64,000 bases of DNA, from the NCBI RefSeq assembly GCF_000004825.1, contig NW_008805075.1, positions 63,788 to 127,787 on the forward strand, in the 5' to 3' direction. Shown here in pieces: positions 21,568-35,265 of the stretch. This stretch comes from Heterostelium album PN500 (Eukaryota > Evosea > Eumycetozoa > Acytosteliales > Acytosteliaceae). Positions within the stretch are counted from its first letter, which is position 1. Each line of letters starts with the position of its first letter. A program made the position numbers and the translations under genes. A model generated the notes under the pieces. That model saw nothing but the letters and a program-made list of their open reading frames with translations, was not told the origin of the DNA and searched no databases.

Positions 21568-24250
21568 TTATTTATCTTTATTCTCTTGGAACCATTTTAA
21601 ATATGCTTTTGCTTCACTTTTAGGTATACCTTCTCGTATTAACATATTCAATTGTTCTTCGTACCAACGTTCTTCGAATTGTTCGTCATCCAAGTGAGAA
21701 GGTCTCAATAGATTTAGTTGTATTTGTACGATCGACATTTTCTTTGGTCTTCTTCTCTTTACGTATATGATTACACCAATCGAGATGAGTGCAAATACAA
21801 TAACAACAATCGGTATAATATAAATTAATTTAAATCCATCACTTGTATTTGCTAAAAAAATAGATTTGTAATTACAAACAAATAAAATAAAAAAATAAAA
21901 TAAAAAAAAAAAGATAATTAATTAACATTTCCTTGTTATTTTGTTAAAGATGATTTACCATCCTTTACAATGATTATTTATATTTGTAGTCTTACTGAAT
22001 TTATATAAAAGTGCAGTTCCACTGAGACCATCGACCGTTACATTTCCCATTAGCAATGTATCGGCAGGTAGATTCGAGAGTTTGCTAGCAGAGATATCAC
22101 AGAGCACCATTGTATCGTTGACATAGGTTGACTTGTCACAAGTCTGATTTCCAAGTGAAATATTTAGTTTATTTGCAAAGTTGGCACCTATCAGAGTAAC
22201 GACACCACCTTTAGAACTACCTTCACTTATATCAACAATAACTGGATCTAAATTTAAAAGAATAAAAAGTAATAGAGTTTAAAATATTAGTATTCTTCTT
22301 TATGAATCTATCAACATTATAATTACTTTGATATTGGAATTTATAATTATCTGGTCTGTCAACGACACTTCCATTCAATTGGAGTTGAATCGATTGGTTT
22401 AGACCGGTACCGGGTGGCATGAAACATCGGATGGCAGCGGGTGATGGTGGACTGCTGAGTGGACACGCTTTGCCTCCGATGGTTACCTTGATGGAGGTCT
22501 GTGGTGTATCGGCGTTCCAGAATCTACCAAACAGCGTTACCAAACCACCTTGAACCGGTGCATGTGTTGACGACACAATGATCGGTTTAATATTTACAGT
22601 GACATAGTTTGATCTAATATTATTTGCATTTATATAGACTTTACTGTAACTACCACTCGCTATATTGTAAGGTATGGAATCAACATCGAATGTTATCAGC
22701 GTATCATTGTTGTTGGTGTTGTTCGACAGACTATCGGGACGAAGCGATGTGTCCTTATCAAAGAATACAACGACCATACTGGAGAGAGCAATGTTTCTTC
22801 CTGTAATGACAATGTTATCGACGATCTGTTTCGAACTGACGAGTGTTGGTCGGTCGTAGGAGAACACCGTATCATCTTGAGCGATAGATGAAGCACCGTC
22901 GATTGTAACTACCAACTCCAGGTTACTCAACACCATATCTTTAGGTTTAGGTGGTACAGCGAATGTAATCAGAGTATTATTGACTATCTTTATATCAGTA
23001 GGTACAATCGCACCATTTCCAATTGAAACCGAAACATTCGTACTAGCTTTACTATTATTTAGAATAGATGCAAACAGTTCACCATTTATTGAAACTGTAC
23101 CACCTGTATTTGATGCGACTGTTGATATTTGATTAACAATAGGTCCTATATAATTAAATAAATAAGAAAATTATGTTAGATTTATATATATATATATTTA
23201 TAAACAATAATATTGTTTTAATAGTTAACTTACTATTTATATAATCAAATGAAGATGGATTATTATTTACATCAACAACCAACTTTTTAATACCAGCAAT
23301 TGATAGACTTGAGTAATATAATAACGGATTATCAGCAAAACTACATGTAATATTGTAATGACTTATTAACTGTGTGATATTCAATGGTACACCATCTAGT
23401 TTTACAGAGAGTAAAGAAACATCCGATCCAAAACTCTGTCCATTTATATGTAAACTTGAGTTTATTACTTCAACCAATTCAAATACAGGACCTAATAATA
23501 ATGATAATAGTTATTAATAAAAGTTATATATATTTATAAATTATAAATTTAAAACTTACTTTTAAATGAATATGATCTTTTTAATATTGAATCTTTAATT
23601 TGTATGTCAATAGTTACATTACTACCGGATGGTTGTGGTTGTTGTTTCGGTGTTGATAGTGGTGGTGGTGGTTGATATTGAACTACGATCATACTGATGT
23701 TGTTAAAGACGGTCGGTGGTGTGATAGACCACTTGGTAAAGGTGAGCGAGTTGTTCAGTTGAGGAAATGGCAAGAGGTAGTAACCGTTGATCGTAATGTT
23801 ACCACCCTGTGTTGGTACCATCGATATACTGTCGATGACTATTGGATTCCACTGGTGTCTTGCACACACACTACTACACAGCTCAATGGTACCATAGTAG
23901 ACATCGGTGCCATCGAAATTCACTTGCAATACACTGTCATTCGATGAAATCGATACGAAATGCAACAGATCCGAACTCGAACTACCTAGTTTCGTCACAG
24001 TTACATTCGCAACACTATTCATGTTCGATCCATAAACCAATGCACTACCAACATCATATTTTATATCATTTATTATTGGAATATCTTTAAATATTAATAA
24101 CAAAAGTTAATATTAGAAAAAAAAAAAAGGTAAATTTGTTTTTTTTTTTATTTTTTTTATTTTTTTAAGAAATAACTTACTTGATGAATTTAAAAAGTTT
24201 GTTTTATTTATAAAGAGAATCAACAATAAATAAATATATAAAGTAGACAT
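21568..24250 (-). CDS. TIG-repeat cell-surface membrane protein (Tgr-like)
   Basis: Six exons (24250-24181, 24084-23560, 23491-23234, 23145-22327, 22247-21996, 21851-21568) give 735 residues. Residues 1-24 form a signal peptide. Several IPT/TIG (E-set) domains follow, seen from their repeated GG.(I/V)T(I/L).G..(F/Y) pattern: QGGNITINGYYL, QGGLVTLFGRFW, KGGVVTLIGANF. Near the C-terminus is one transmembrane segment (YIIPIVVIVFALISIGVIIY), then KRRRPKK and a cytoplasmic tail of about 60 residues. In Dictyostelium, Tgr proteins of this design mediate adhesion and kin recognition; the architecture matches but orthology is not shown. All five introns are phase 1, so every internal exon is symmetric. 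Confidence 0.85.
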
Positions 24251-25104
24251 TTCAACTAATTAAAAAAGATATTTATTATGGATTGATAGAAATTAAAATA
24301 AAGTTGCAATGTTAGTTCAATATACAATTCAATCAATTGTTCTCTAAAAATATTGATTTAAATTAAATTATAGATAGAGGTATTAACATTTTTTGTTTTT
24401 ATTCATTAAATGTGTTAAACACATATTAAAACTTTTTATAGTAGGTGTTCAATCATTGTTTTTCACACCATGCTCAATCAGCCAAACAAACAAAAGGTTT
24501 ACACCCATGATTAATAATAAAAATAATATTGTCAATTTTAGTTGGTAACAAAACAATTTATTTACAAAGATTGGTTTATGTAATTGTTATCAAAATACAC
24601 AAATAATATGCATCACGCGGTATTGCATAAAGTGTTGGTTATTTTGAAATCATTCTTCGAAATTACTCTACAATTAGCTAACAAAAACCATTTATTTAAA
24701 CAAAAATCTTATAAATAGATTTCTAAACCAAAATTATTTAAAATCATGATAATATTGTTGATGTTATCTTATTAATCATTTAAAAATTTAAAGATCAAAT
24801 GTCATGGTGTCGAATTTTTATTTTTGAGAATTTTGGCATTGGTTTTTTCCAAATTAGTAAAAATATGTTTTTTGTTTGGGATTCGCATGTCGATATAAAT
24901 TGGCATGCATCATAATCTTGAAATAAAAGAATATTTCATTTCCAAACGAAATTTAGAATCAGTTTTTTAACTTCTTATTTTTAATTTATTTTTTATCTTG
25001 TCCTTTTTTTAAACTATAAAAACAAAATTATTTTATTTTTTTAGATTCTATCAAATCTATTCATTGTATATTATATTTATTCTTTTATTTTTTTTATTTA
25101 TAAA
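24251..25104. other. intergenic region between divergent genes
   Basis: AT-rich spacer holding the promoters of the TIG gene (minus) and the hydrolase gene (plus). No gene or clear element is seen. Confidence 0.5.
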
Positions 25105-26289
25105 ATGTCAGAAATTAAATTATATTTTAATAATAATCAAGAAAATCTTGAAAGATTAAAGAAATGTCCTAGTTTGTATCAAGAGAAAGATGGTGAACCA
25201 TACCAATCAAATGATTCACCATCTATTTTGAATGCTGCCACTTACGATCCACCTTACTATTTATATAATTCACATATTATGAATTATTATGTAACATTTA
25301 AAATGAAAAGATTACATTTGAAAAGAGATAGGTAAATAATTTTTAATAAATAATTTGTTTTTTAATAAATAATTTAATTAATTTATTTGTATTTTTTTAG
25401 AGATGAATTAGTTAATGAAGAAGATGGAGGAACTGTATCTTTAGATTGGTATAATTTCGGAAATGAATTTGATGCCAAAACTCCAACAATTGTTATCTGT
25501 CATGGTTTGACTGGTGGTTCACACGAACCTTATATCCAATACTTTGCAAAGTATGCCTACGATACCAAGGGATTCAGATCAGTGGTATTCAATAATAGAG
25601 GTTGTGCTGGTAACAAGATCACAGCAGATACTGGTTACTGTGGAATCAAGGTAGACGATTTGGAAATGTGTATAAGAAAGATTCAAGAGAAATATCCTGA
25701 AGCTCCATTGTTTTTGGCTGGATTCTCGTTGGGTTCTGTAATATTGGTAAACTACCTGAATAAACATCAAGAAGACTCTCCATTTTTGGCACATCTCTGT
25801 ATTTCTAATCCAATGGATATGAACAAGAGTATGGAGAATCTAATGTCAACATACTTGAATTCCTATTTGTATGGAAAAGGTTTGGCTGTCAATATCAAAA
25901 AGCTGTTATACAAGTTTGGTGACCGTCTTGATAAGTATGCCACCAAAGAGCAAATCAAGAATGCAGCATCGATCAAGGATCTCGATGATCTGGTGACATC
26001 AAAGATGTTTGGTTTCGAAGATGGCGACCACTACTATCGTGAGGCAAGCAGTTCCAATCATATCGAGAAGCTACAAAAGCCAATATTGTTTATCAATGCA
26101 TCGGACGACACTATCTCGCCACCTCAAGGAATGGCTTCGGTCTATGAAAAGTTTAAAAACAATCCCAACACAATGCTAGCACTTACCAAGCGTGGTGGTC
26201 ATCTAGGATTCATTTCCTATCGTGACTGGACATCGTGGGCAGACAAAGCAGGTGTTGAATATTTCTCAACATTTTTAGAAAATAAATAA
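25105..26289 (+). CDS. alpha/beta hydrolase, YheT/ABHD1-3 family
   Basis: Exons 25105-25331 and 25401-26289 give 371 residues, typical for the family. The oxyanion region HGLTGGSHEPYIQYF, the nucleophile elbow GFSLGS (Ser about 185), the acid in INASDDTISPP (Asp 311 or 312) and the His in RGGHLGF (about 343) make a complete catalytic triad. The N-terminal AATYDPPYYLYNSHIMNYY corresponds to the PWLxNGHLQTI segment of ABHD1/3 and yeast Eht1/YMR210w relatives. Members are lipid esterases or phospholipases, ABHD3 acting on medium-chain phosphatidylcholine. Unlike animal ABHD1/3, no N-terminal membrane anchor is visible, so it may be soluble. Confidence 0.92.
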
Positions 26290-26631
26290 ATATATTTAAA
26301 TTTATCTTAACTTTAATTTGTAATTTTATTTTGTTATAGAATTGGTACTTCAACCTTTCGATACTTTGATTTAATATTATCAATATGATCATACAAAAGA
26401 CCTCTATGTGTGGTGCACAAGCTGTACACAACAACAAAGCAAATACATTTATTCTTAATATTATGCTTTGAACAATTTTTGTCCTATTAAATACTAATTT
26501 ATAAGCATACAAGATTTCAATCAAATTAGTGTTGATGATATCTCGCGTTTAAACATATGTATCATTATGGACATAAATTCAATACCATTTTTTCATTTTT
26601 TTTTTAATCTGTAGTTTTATTATTATTAATT
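26290..26631. other. convergent intergenic region
   Basis: The spacer lies between the 3' ends of the hydrolase gene and the Sac-phosphatase gene. The ORF at 26210-26524 on the minus strand overlaps the hydrolase 3' end and is a shadow. Confidence 0.6.
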
Positions 26632-29600
26632 TTATTTCCTTAATGGTTTATCGTTAAGAGTTGCATCGAAATCCCAAGCATTGGAATCCAATTCCTGTCG
26701 AAGAGAAGACAAGTCGAAGCTGTTACTTCTTCGCTTGGTAACCACTTGACTGAGAGAACCTTTGCTTCCGACAGTCGGTGATTTCGAGTAGAATCCAAGT
26801 TTCAAACCGTTGTATGCAGCACCAAAAGTAGTTGATTTCCTCTTGAAATCCTGCTCGACAATGAAAGCACTCGAATTGACTGTGTGAGTGTTGGCTAGCG
26901 ATCCTGTAAAGACGGTATCCTTGATTGTCTCTGCCATCTCACTGATTAGATCTTTAGAGAACTCTATAGTTTCTCCTTGTGGAATTGGTACAATAAATGT
27001 TTGATATATATAATCTTTTATCTCTGATGCATTTAATTGTGTATGACTATTACTATTATTGTTGTTATTATTATTATTGCTATCAAGATGAACACCTATA
27101 TCAGGTGAAGATGAACTAAAATTTGAATGAATGGAAATTGGTGTTGATGTTGTTGAATTTGTTATATATGTATTGATATTATTATTTTCTTTTTCTTTTT
27201 CTCTTTCTGCTCTTTCTCTTTCCTTTGATTTCTTGGCTGATGACTTTGAATTCTCATAGTAGATTCTCATACCATAAGATGCTTTCTTTCCTCCTTCAGT
27301 CAAAATCGAACCCTTCTGTATTCTTCTAGTGGCATTAACAGCATACTTCTTATAGTGTACTATTCTATTGTCATTGAAATTGTATTTGCATCTCACTAAA
27401 TGTGTAGGTGTCAATAATAAAATTCTTTCTTGTTCTTGATTTCTCCTGTAAATAAATAAATTAATAAATAGTAATTGTTAGTACATACTATCCAAAATAA
27501 TAAATTATTATTATTTAATATTATCTTACTTGTTTATACTAATAACAATCCAGGCATTAACAAATCCATGTTGATCATCTTTTTCACACATTAAAAAGTG
27601 ATCAACACAATTGCTAATTGCATTCATTCTTGATTCACCCTAGAAATAATTATTGTATTTTATATTATTAATATTTTGATTTATATTAATTTTTGATTAA
27701 TAACACTAACTTACCCAATCTGATTCAGTTTGGTTCTCTATGATGTTGGTTCGGTTTGTTTCAACGGTGATATTTCCTAAAAATAAATCAATGGAAATCT
27801 GTCTGAGCTTATCGAGAAAAGTGTTGATGTAGTAACGAGAGAGTGAATTAACACCATCTCTAAACACACCCTTAGTATTTCTCTTTCCAGTTCTGGTGAA
27901 ATCACCTTTCAACGCACTGGTTCCAGCGTATTGCTGACTGATAGCATCACCATTGTTTGCCCATGCCAACTTGACCTGTTTCAACAATGACATTGAATCC
28001 TTGCTATTAAGATCATATCCAACCGATGCAATTTGTTTTTCAAGTATTTTCAAACCAATCATTGACTATTATTATTATTAATAAAAATATAAATCAATCC
28101 AAAAAAACAACAACAACAAAAAGTAATTAATAAATTATTTTAAACATCAATCTAATCTAATATTAAAAAAAAACAATACATACTTGAACTAAATTTGTAC
28201 GATCTAAACAATCTAGACAATTGGTTCTAACAGTACCATTTTGATAGGATTTGTATCCAGTCAAGTCTTTCTCGAGATATCCAATCGATTTGATTTTCTC
28301 TTCTAAATTATCAATCAAAATATCAACTCTTTCAAATCTATTACCCTGACAGAAATGATGGAAATCGAATGCAATGTATCTAATTTTAAAAAAATATCAA
28401 TAAAAAAAAACCGGTTAGTTATTGTTACTATTAATAAAAAAATAATAATAACCTACTCAATATCACTTTGATAATCTTCGCAAATCTGTAAGGTTTGTTG
28501 ATATGAATCACCTAAAAATGACTCTGATCCTTTTTGATCTAAAAGTGTTACAAGTGTTTGAGGACCATATAATGATATTTGTTCTTTAAAATGTGATTTG
28601 AATGTTGATAACTAAAAATGAGAATATTAAATAAACATTATTATTATTATTAGTAATTATGATAAGAGTTTAATAAATATAATTACATTTAATGATTGAT
28701 CTGGATTTATCCTTATTACAGGTTTAATTCTTCTACCATTTTGTTCCCAAACCAATGGAATTGAACCTCTTGTCTGCACGAATGAAAATGACTTTGGATT
28801 ATTTGGTGATAGTACTTGTAATACTTGTTCGGTCTCTACGTAATTGGCAACATTTCCATTTAAATCGGAACCTCTTGTATTGTATCTTGTACCTGCTCTA
28901 AACTTACTTCTTCTTGAAATAATAGAATATATATAACTGTCTCCATTCATAAAAAATTGATATATCTCCACATCTATAGAAATGAAAATGAAAATAAAGT
29001 GATTAATACTCTGTCTTTACTTATTGTTTTGTTGTTTTTGTTGGTGTAATTTCAACATACATCCTCTAATAATTGGTAAAATCCAATTAGTCAATTCTTT
29101 TTCAATCAATGGTTGTTGAATTGATTTATTCCAATAGAATCTATCTTCAAACTAATAAAAATAATATTAATAAGTTTAGTTTAGTTTGAGTTTAGTTTGG
29201 AATAATTTACTTACCAATTGATATAAATGATTGATTGGTTCATATTGATTCATAACAGAGTTTCTTTGTGCAGAATTTGAAATATCCATATCGTATGCGA
29301 AATAAAAGTCGGATCGCAGAAGATTGTTGAGTGAGCGCTTGTAGGTTGATTCCAGACGTTTGTCATGTTCACCGAGCTCGACAGAGTTGTTGATCGGCAC
29401 GAATTGAATGGCATCGATCTCGTAGATCTGTTTGCCTTTTAGGCTGCCTCTCAGAGTACGCGAGGTGATCAACACCAAGTGAGGACCACTCAGTAGATTG
29501 AGAATACCAACGATACCGTATGCAGTAAAACTATTATTACCTGCCAACAACGATGATGTCTGTGTTGCAATCGAACTTCCACTGCCAGTCATACTAAAAC

Positions 29601-30837
29601 TTCCACTACCACCATTTCCCAGGACATTGCTCAGCATCGGTAATTCCGCTGCACTACCACATTGAATACTACTGAAACTCTGAAGTGACAAAGAACATGT
29701 TTGTCTATCGATAACTAAACATTCTGCATTATTATTATTATTATTATTATTTGATAGCTGTGAAGGTGGTGGTGATGATAATGGTGATGGTGATGATGAT
29801 AATATCGGTGAACTTGGTGGTGATGTTGATGAACCTGTTGAGGTTGTTGAAGTTGGGGTTGAGTTATTATTATTACTACTAATTATCGGTCTACATATAA
29901 TTTTATCTTTATATAATACAACAGTCATTTCTTGATGTAGTTCTAAAGAAAAACAGATCCCAAACATTAATATGTTTGATTTTAAATAGAATAATAATAG
30001 TATTAATTACTTACCATGATAATTAGGTATAATATCAACAGTGGATTGTGTTCTTTCTGCTCTGGTTTGTGATTGGTTAGGTGATGAATTGGGTGAAGAT
30101 GAAATTTCGGACATTTGCAAAAAATTATAAATTGGTTCGTCCAAAGTGAATGATGAAGATAGTTGTGAATTGTTATTAATAACAGTTGTTGTTTTTGTTT
30201 CTAATTCATCTTCTTTATTATGCTTATTGGAATTTTTGTTGTTGTTGTTATGATTGTTATTATGATTGTTATTATCATTATATGCATAATCTTCAACTAT
30301 CGTAGTATTACAAAGATATTGAAATACGATCGAGTCGGCTGCGGTGGTGTATCTCTGAACTTCATCGTCTTCATTGTCGTTCAAATTCTTTATTATATCA
30401 TTTCTACTGTTTTCACCACTACCACCACTTGTTGATGTCGTATTGGTAAAAGAACTAAGTGAACTCTGATTACTTCCACCTCCACCACTACTATTTCCGA
30501 TTGTACTATTACTATTACTACTCTCTGTTATACTATCTTCACTACTAATACCACCACCACCAAAAACAACAACATTATTATAGTTATTTCTACAAACTAC
30601 AATCGGTTCATCTAAATCAACTAATTTAATAACATTTTCATTAATATTACTATTTTGATTATTGTTGCTATTCGTATTTGTGGTTGTAGTATTATTATTA
30701 TTATTACTCTGATTACTGTTGTTGTTGTTGTTATTATTATTTATATAAGAATTACTTCTTTGGCCAATCTTTACAACTGGTGAATCAGGTCTAGTTTGTG
30801 GTGGTGTCAAAGGCGATGAGATATTTATAAAACTCAT
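26632..30837 (-). CDS. Sac-domain phosphoinositide phosphatase, INPP5F/Sac2-like
   Basis: Nine exons (30837-30015, 29942-29215, 29151-29061, 28973-28687, 28611-28457, 28379-28184, 28065-27715, 27639-27530, 27445-26632) give 1184 residues. The first 275 and part of the next 150 are Asn/Ser/Thr-rich. The Sac domain begins near AYGIVGILNLLSGPHLVLIT, continues through SRRSKFRAGTRYNTRG and GNVANYVETEQ, and holds the catalytic CX5R motif NCLDCLDRTN (Cys 749, Arg 755). A C-terminal region (GFVNAWIVISIN...LLLTPTHLVRCKY) fits the hSac2 homology domain found in INPP5F. INPP5F/Sac2 removes the 4-phosphate from PI4P on endosomes. All catalytic residues are present. The closest alternative is a plain Sac1/Fig4-type enzyme, but the hSac2 part argues against it. 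Confidence 0.88.
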
Positions 30838-31360
30838 CTCTCCTTTCTTCTAATAATCAATATTGCGATTTTTGTTAATTATTTGAAGAGTGATGTCTGA
30901 TTTATCTAATACTATCTAGTTTTGAACAACAACATAAATAAACAAAAAAAAACAAACTTATTTTCGAATACTGAATATATAATAATATCTTTGATTTTTA
31001 GTTGATTAAAAAAAAATAACATATGCTAAGAGTTTTCGTATATACTTAAAACAACTTTTTTTTTTTTAAGTTTCAAAAAAAAAAAAAAAACTAATCATCA
31101 TTGCAATTGTTTAAAATTTGCACTCAAAAACTATAATATCTAAAAAAGTGAGATTATTGGGGGTATGAAAATAGTGAGATTTTTTTTCAAAATTACTGGG
31201 GTGCAAAAAAAAACACTCACTACAACATTTCAAAAAATCAATCATTTTTATGATTGTTTGAATGAAAAAAATAAGGTAAAGAGAAAATATATATTTTTAC
31301 TTTTAAAATTTTAAGTTATAATTATTATTGTTTTTGTTTTTAAAAAATAAATTAAATTTA
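30838..31360. other. AT-rich intergenic region
   Basis: This is the promoter side of the Sac2-like gene and the 3' flank of the kinase gene. It contains A and T homopolymer runs (for example near 31055-31090) and no coding sequence. Confidence 0.5.
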
Positions 31361-34300
31361 TCACATTTGTTTTAAATCAGCTTCTAAAGTTTTGATGATG
31401 GCATTTAGATCTTGAATGTTTGCATTCAATTTGATGTTTTCCGATTTGAGGTTTTCGATCTCCGAGATTAGTTTCTGGTTGTCGTTGACGATCTTATCGA
31501 CTTTGCTGTCTTTTTCGTCGAGTTGTTGCTGGAAGATTTCGGATTTCTCACGAATCTCTGAGAGGAGTTCAGAGTTTTTCTCGGTGGTGGCACTCTGTTG
31601 CTCTTTGAGCTTCGAGTTTTCAATCTTGAATCGCTGCATACGCGAGTTGAAATCACGGGTCAGTCGGTCACTGTTGGACTCCAACTCTTGCTGAAGAGCT
31701 GTCACTCTTTCCGCCGATTGAAGCACACTCTTTTTGAGTTCGGAGTTCTCGAGGTTGCCTTGTGCCAACTGCTCCTCGAATTGTTTCTTCAACTGCGCCA
31801 ACTCCTCGACTTGTCCCTGCTGATTGGCCACCGATTGCTTGGTGTTTGCCAGCTGTTGTCTCAACTCGGCCAACTCTCGCTCCTTCTCGCTGGCAGTCTG
31901 TTCCGCTTGTTGTTTAACTACGGCAATCTGTTGTTGTAAACCCTCCAACTCTTCCTTGTAGTTGGGTGATAATGGTGGCGATGAAGAAGCAACTACTGGT
32001 GCAGCAGGAGTTGCAGCAGTCACATTGTTTTTCAACAACTTTTGATTCTCCAACTTTAGTTCCTCAAGTTGTTTCTTGAGTTGATTGATTTCATTCTCTT
32101 TCGATAGGTTCTTGTTATTGAGTAGGTCAACTTGTTTCTTGAGACCAATGTATTCATACTCTTGCTCCTCTTCACAGCCAGTGGCAAATGCATCGGCATC
32201 AACATATCTATTGCTACCGTTATTACTTCCATTATTATTGGCTTGTTGTTTCAAATTGACAACAGAAACTTGATCAACAGATACACTACTTTCATTATTA
32301 CTGTTACTATTACCATTGCCAACAACAGTTCTAGATCCATCACCATCACCATCGCCATCACCACCACCACTGTTCATAGTACTATTGTTATTGTTATTGT
32401 TATTGTTATTGTTATTGTTATAGAAATGAACTTGATTGATTTCACTTCCAAAGGCAAAACTATCACTGATTGCAGAGAATCCAAGTAGATCCTCCAACGA
32501 ATGTTTCACCTGTCGGATTGCACCGATGTTGGCTACACCTGCATTGTCGGCCAACAAGTAGCTGGACAGAGGATTGTCTAGTCCGTCGCCTTCGATCAGC
32601 TCGATCGGCACAAAGTGCTTGGGTGGTGTCAACTTTTTGAATTTCTCACGATGTGCCAACTCCTCCTCGATTGCACCATTCAGCTGCGACGCAAGTCTAG
32701 CCTTGAGTTGGTTGTGCGCAACGAGTTGGTCTTCCCTTCGTTTCAACTCGCGTTTGTAGTGTGTCAGATAGACCGGGATACTCTTGATTTCGTCGAGGAG
32801 TTCGGCGTCGTTCTGCTGTGAGCTGTTGGCGTAGTGAACGATCGATTCGACGTTGATCAACGCCTTTACCAACTCGTTGTAGTGGTCGGACACCGCTATG
32901 AGTTTGCCATTGAGACGACTGTACAGGCCGACATACCACTTGTAGCAATCTTCAATGTACGCCTTGCAGGCATTGATCATCGAGCTAGTATCAAAGATGA
33001 AACCAAACGATGCATTCTTTAGTCTCGCTTGTTCCATCATTCTATGATTATGTTTCATATCCTCAAGAGTCTTATCGAATTGCTGTGATAACTTTGATGC
33101 TTCCGGATATTCTGATGTTATACTTTTTGATTATTAATAATGTTAGAAATACAGTTTATCTAATCTATATATATATATATATAACTATTAGTTATACTTA
33201 CTTCTTTTGCATTTCATTATATGATAGTTGAGCGTTTGCCAATTTTATTTTGGAGTTGATTATGTTGTCATTACCGACTTTAATGTTATTATTGAATGTC
33301 TTTAGGAATGGAATACGTTCAATGAGTAGACTATCGATATCATTACCATATTTATCGATATCCTTCAATGACTTTACACTTTCAATGATCTGATTAACCA
33401 AAATATTGTTCTTTGAATCTATTTTTTGAATACATTCTTTAAATGCTGGTTGATTACTATAGTTTTAGATTGTTTTATTAGTTAGTTTGTTTTAATTAGT
33501 TCAATAGTTTGTTAATTTAATTAATAAAACCAATCTTACATATGATTTATATAATATTCAGATAATAGTTTAAAATGTTTAATATGTTCTTCTGTCTTTG
33601 TTAATACATTATTTGCTTGTTTTTGTACAACTCTTGCATCATTCATCTTTTCCTAAATATATATAAATGAACATGAATTTGTTAATAATACTTAATAATA
33701 TATTTATGATTAATATATATTTACAGTTATTAAATTGAATTGATTACCAATATCACTTAGATCTTGGATATAGTTTTGCATTGACCAAACAGTCTTATTC
33801 TTATCGGATTGATAATGTTTCGATACATGTTCAATAGGTGGGAATAAGAATGGATTCATCATTGTCATTTTATCAATTAGATATACTTTTTCCTAAATAT
33901 TAATAATAAAGATTATAGATATATTAGATAAAGTACTACTTATTGTATACTAACAAACTAATAAACTAATAAACAAATTAACTTACAACAGTATATAATG
34001 GTCTAATACTTGTATTAATGATAGGATGTATTTGATCGCTATCGTAGTAGGATACCAGTAGTATTTTGTTGTTTGGTCTGGCAACGTTGTGCATGTGATA
34101 GAGATCTTTCAGGGTCATCGTGGTGGTATCGAGACCCGGTTGAATGACGGTGATCAACTTGCTCTGTACCCACGAGGAATGCACGATGTCCTTGATCGAC
34201 TTACGCTTCTCAGGTTCGAATGCCATCATCTCTTGAATTAGATCCTTGAGGTCCTTCGAGAACGGATGTAGTAGAGCCGCTGCATTCTTTCCGTCGGTAG

Positions 34301-35265
34301 GCTTCACCGGATTGCCAATACTGGTACGCGCCAAGTAATAAACGATGACACCAAGCGAATAGATATCGACAGACAGATCATAGTTCTTATAACCAATCTC
34401 TGGTGCCATGAAATACTTTGATCCTACATTAGACATGAATTCAGAGATAGACTGTGATGATTTTGCAAAACCAAAATCAGATACTAAAATTATGTTTTTA
34501 GTTTGTTTAAAACAGTAACTTAATTAGTATATATATTACATCTAAAGATATCTTTATAGTTATAACAAACATACTTTTAAATATATATCTATTGTTGGTG
34601 AAATGTACAAGAATATTAGCTGGTTTTAAGTCACGATGGATAATTGGTTTCTCACGGTCATGAAGGAATTGAAGTGCAGAGAGAACTTGCAGGAATATGG
34701 TCTTTAGATTCTCCTCGGGAATCGGTTTCTTTGATTCCATTGTTATCTCTTGAATGTGTTTACGCAATGAATCATTATTACAGAATTCAAATACATATGT
34801 TAAATCATCCTAAATTGTTAGTTATTGGTTATTGGTTATTAGTTATTAGTTAGTTATAAACAAAGAAGTGATCTAATAAGATAACAATTGATAATAGTAT
34901 CAATACTACTACTAAAGATTCCTTACTAAAACATCATGAATATTAACTATATGTGGATGTTGTGGACCGTCTTTCAAGGTCTTTAAGATATTCGATTCCG
35001 TTCCAATGTATTTGAGAGCTCTCGGATTCTTTTCGTACTCGGCTACGGTCAGAAGTTTGAGAGCATACCGTGCCTTGGAGTCTTCACACTCGACTTCGAA
35101 GACCTTTCCGAAACTACCACTTCCCAGCTCACGAAGTCGCTTGTATCCACCGGCTTGCTGATCGAGCTTTCTAAAGTGTGTCACTTGATCGGTGTTCTGT
35201 GTTAGTGAACGTGTTGCATTCTTTTGTAACTGATATGCATCTTGATTGGGTGCTCTAAATGCCAT
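31361..35265 (-). CDS. protein kinase with ubiquitin-like region and long coiled coils
   Basis: Seven exons (35265-34927, 34809-34575, 34483-33987, 33892-33725, 33652-33540, 33456-33202, 33122-31361) give 1122 residues. The kinase domain is complete: GSGSFGKV (about 48-55), ALKLL (Lys 70), HRDLKPAN (Asp 173), DFG (194-196) and MAPE. After about residue 305 comes a stretch (KILLVSYYDSDQIHPIIN...PLYTVEKVYLIDK) that looks like a divergent ubiquitin-like domain, then helical segments, and from about 800 a continuous coiled coil rich in Gln, Glu and Leu. The order kinase, ubiquitin-like, coiled coil is that of TBK1/IKK kinases; the middle helices also recall the Atg17/Atg11-FIP200 region. Substrate and orthology are unknown. 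Poly-Asn and Gly-Asp runs interrupt the middle. Confidence 0.8.
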
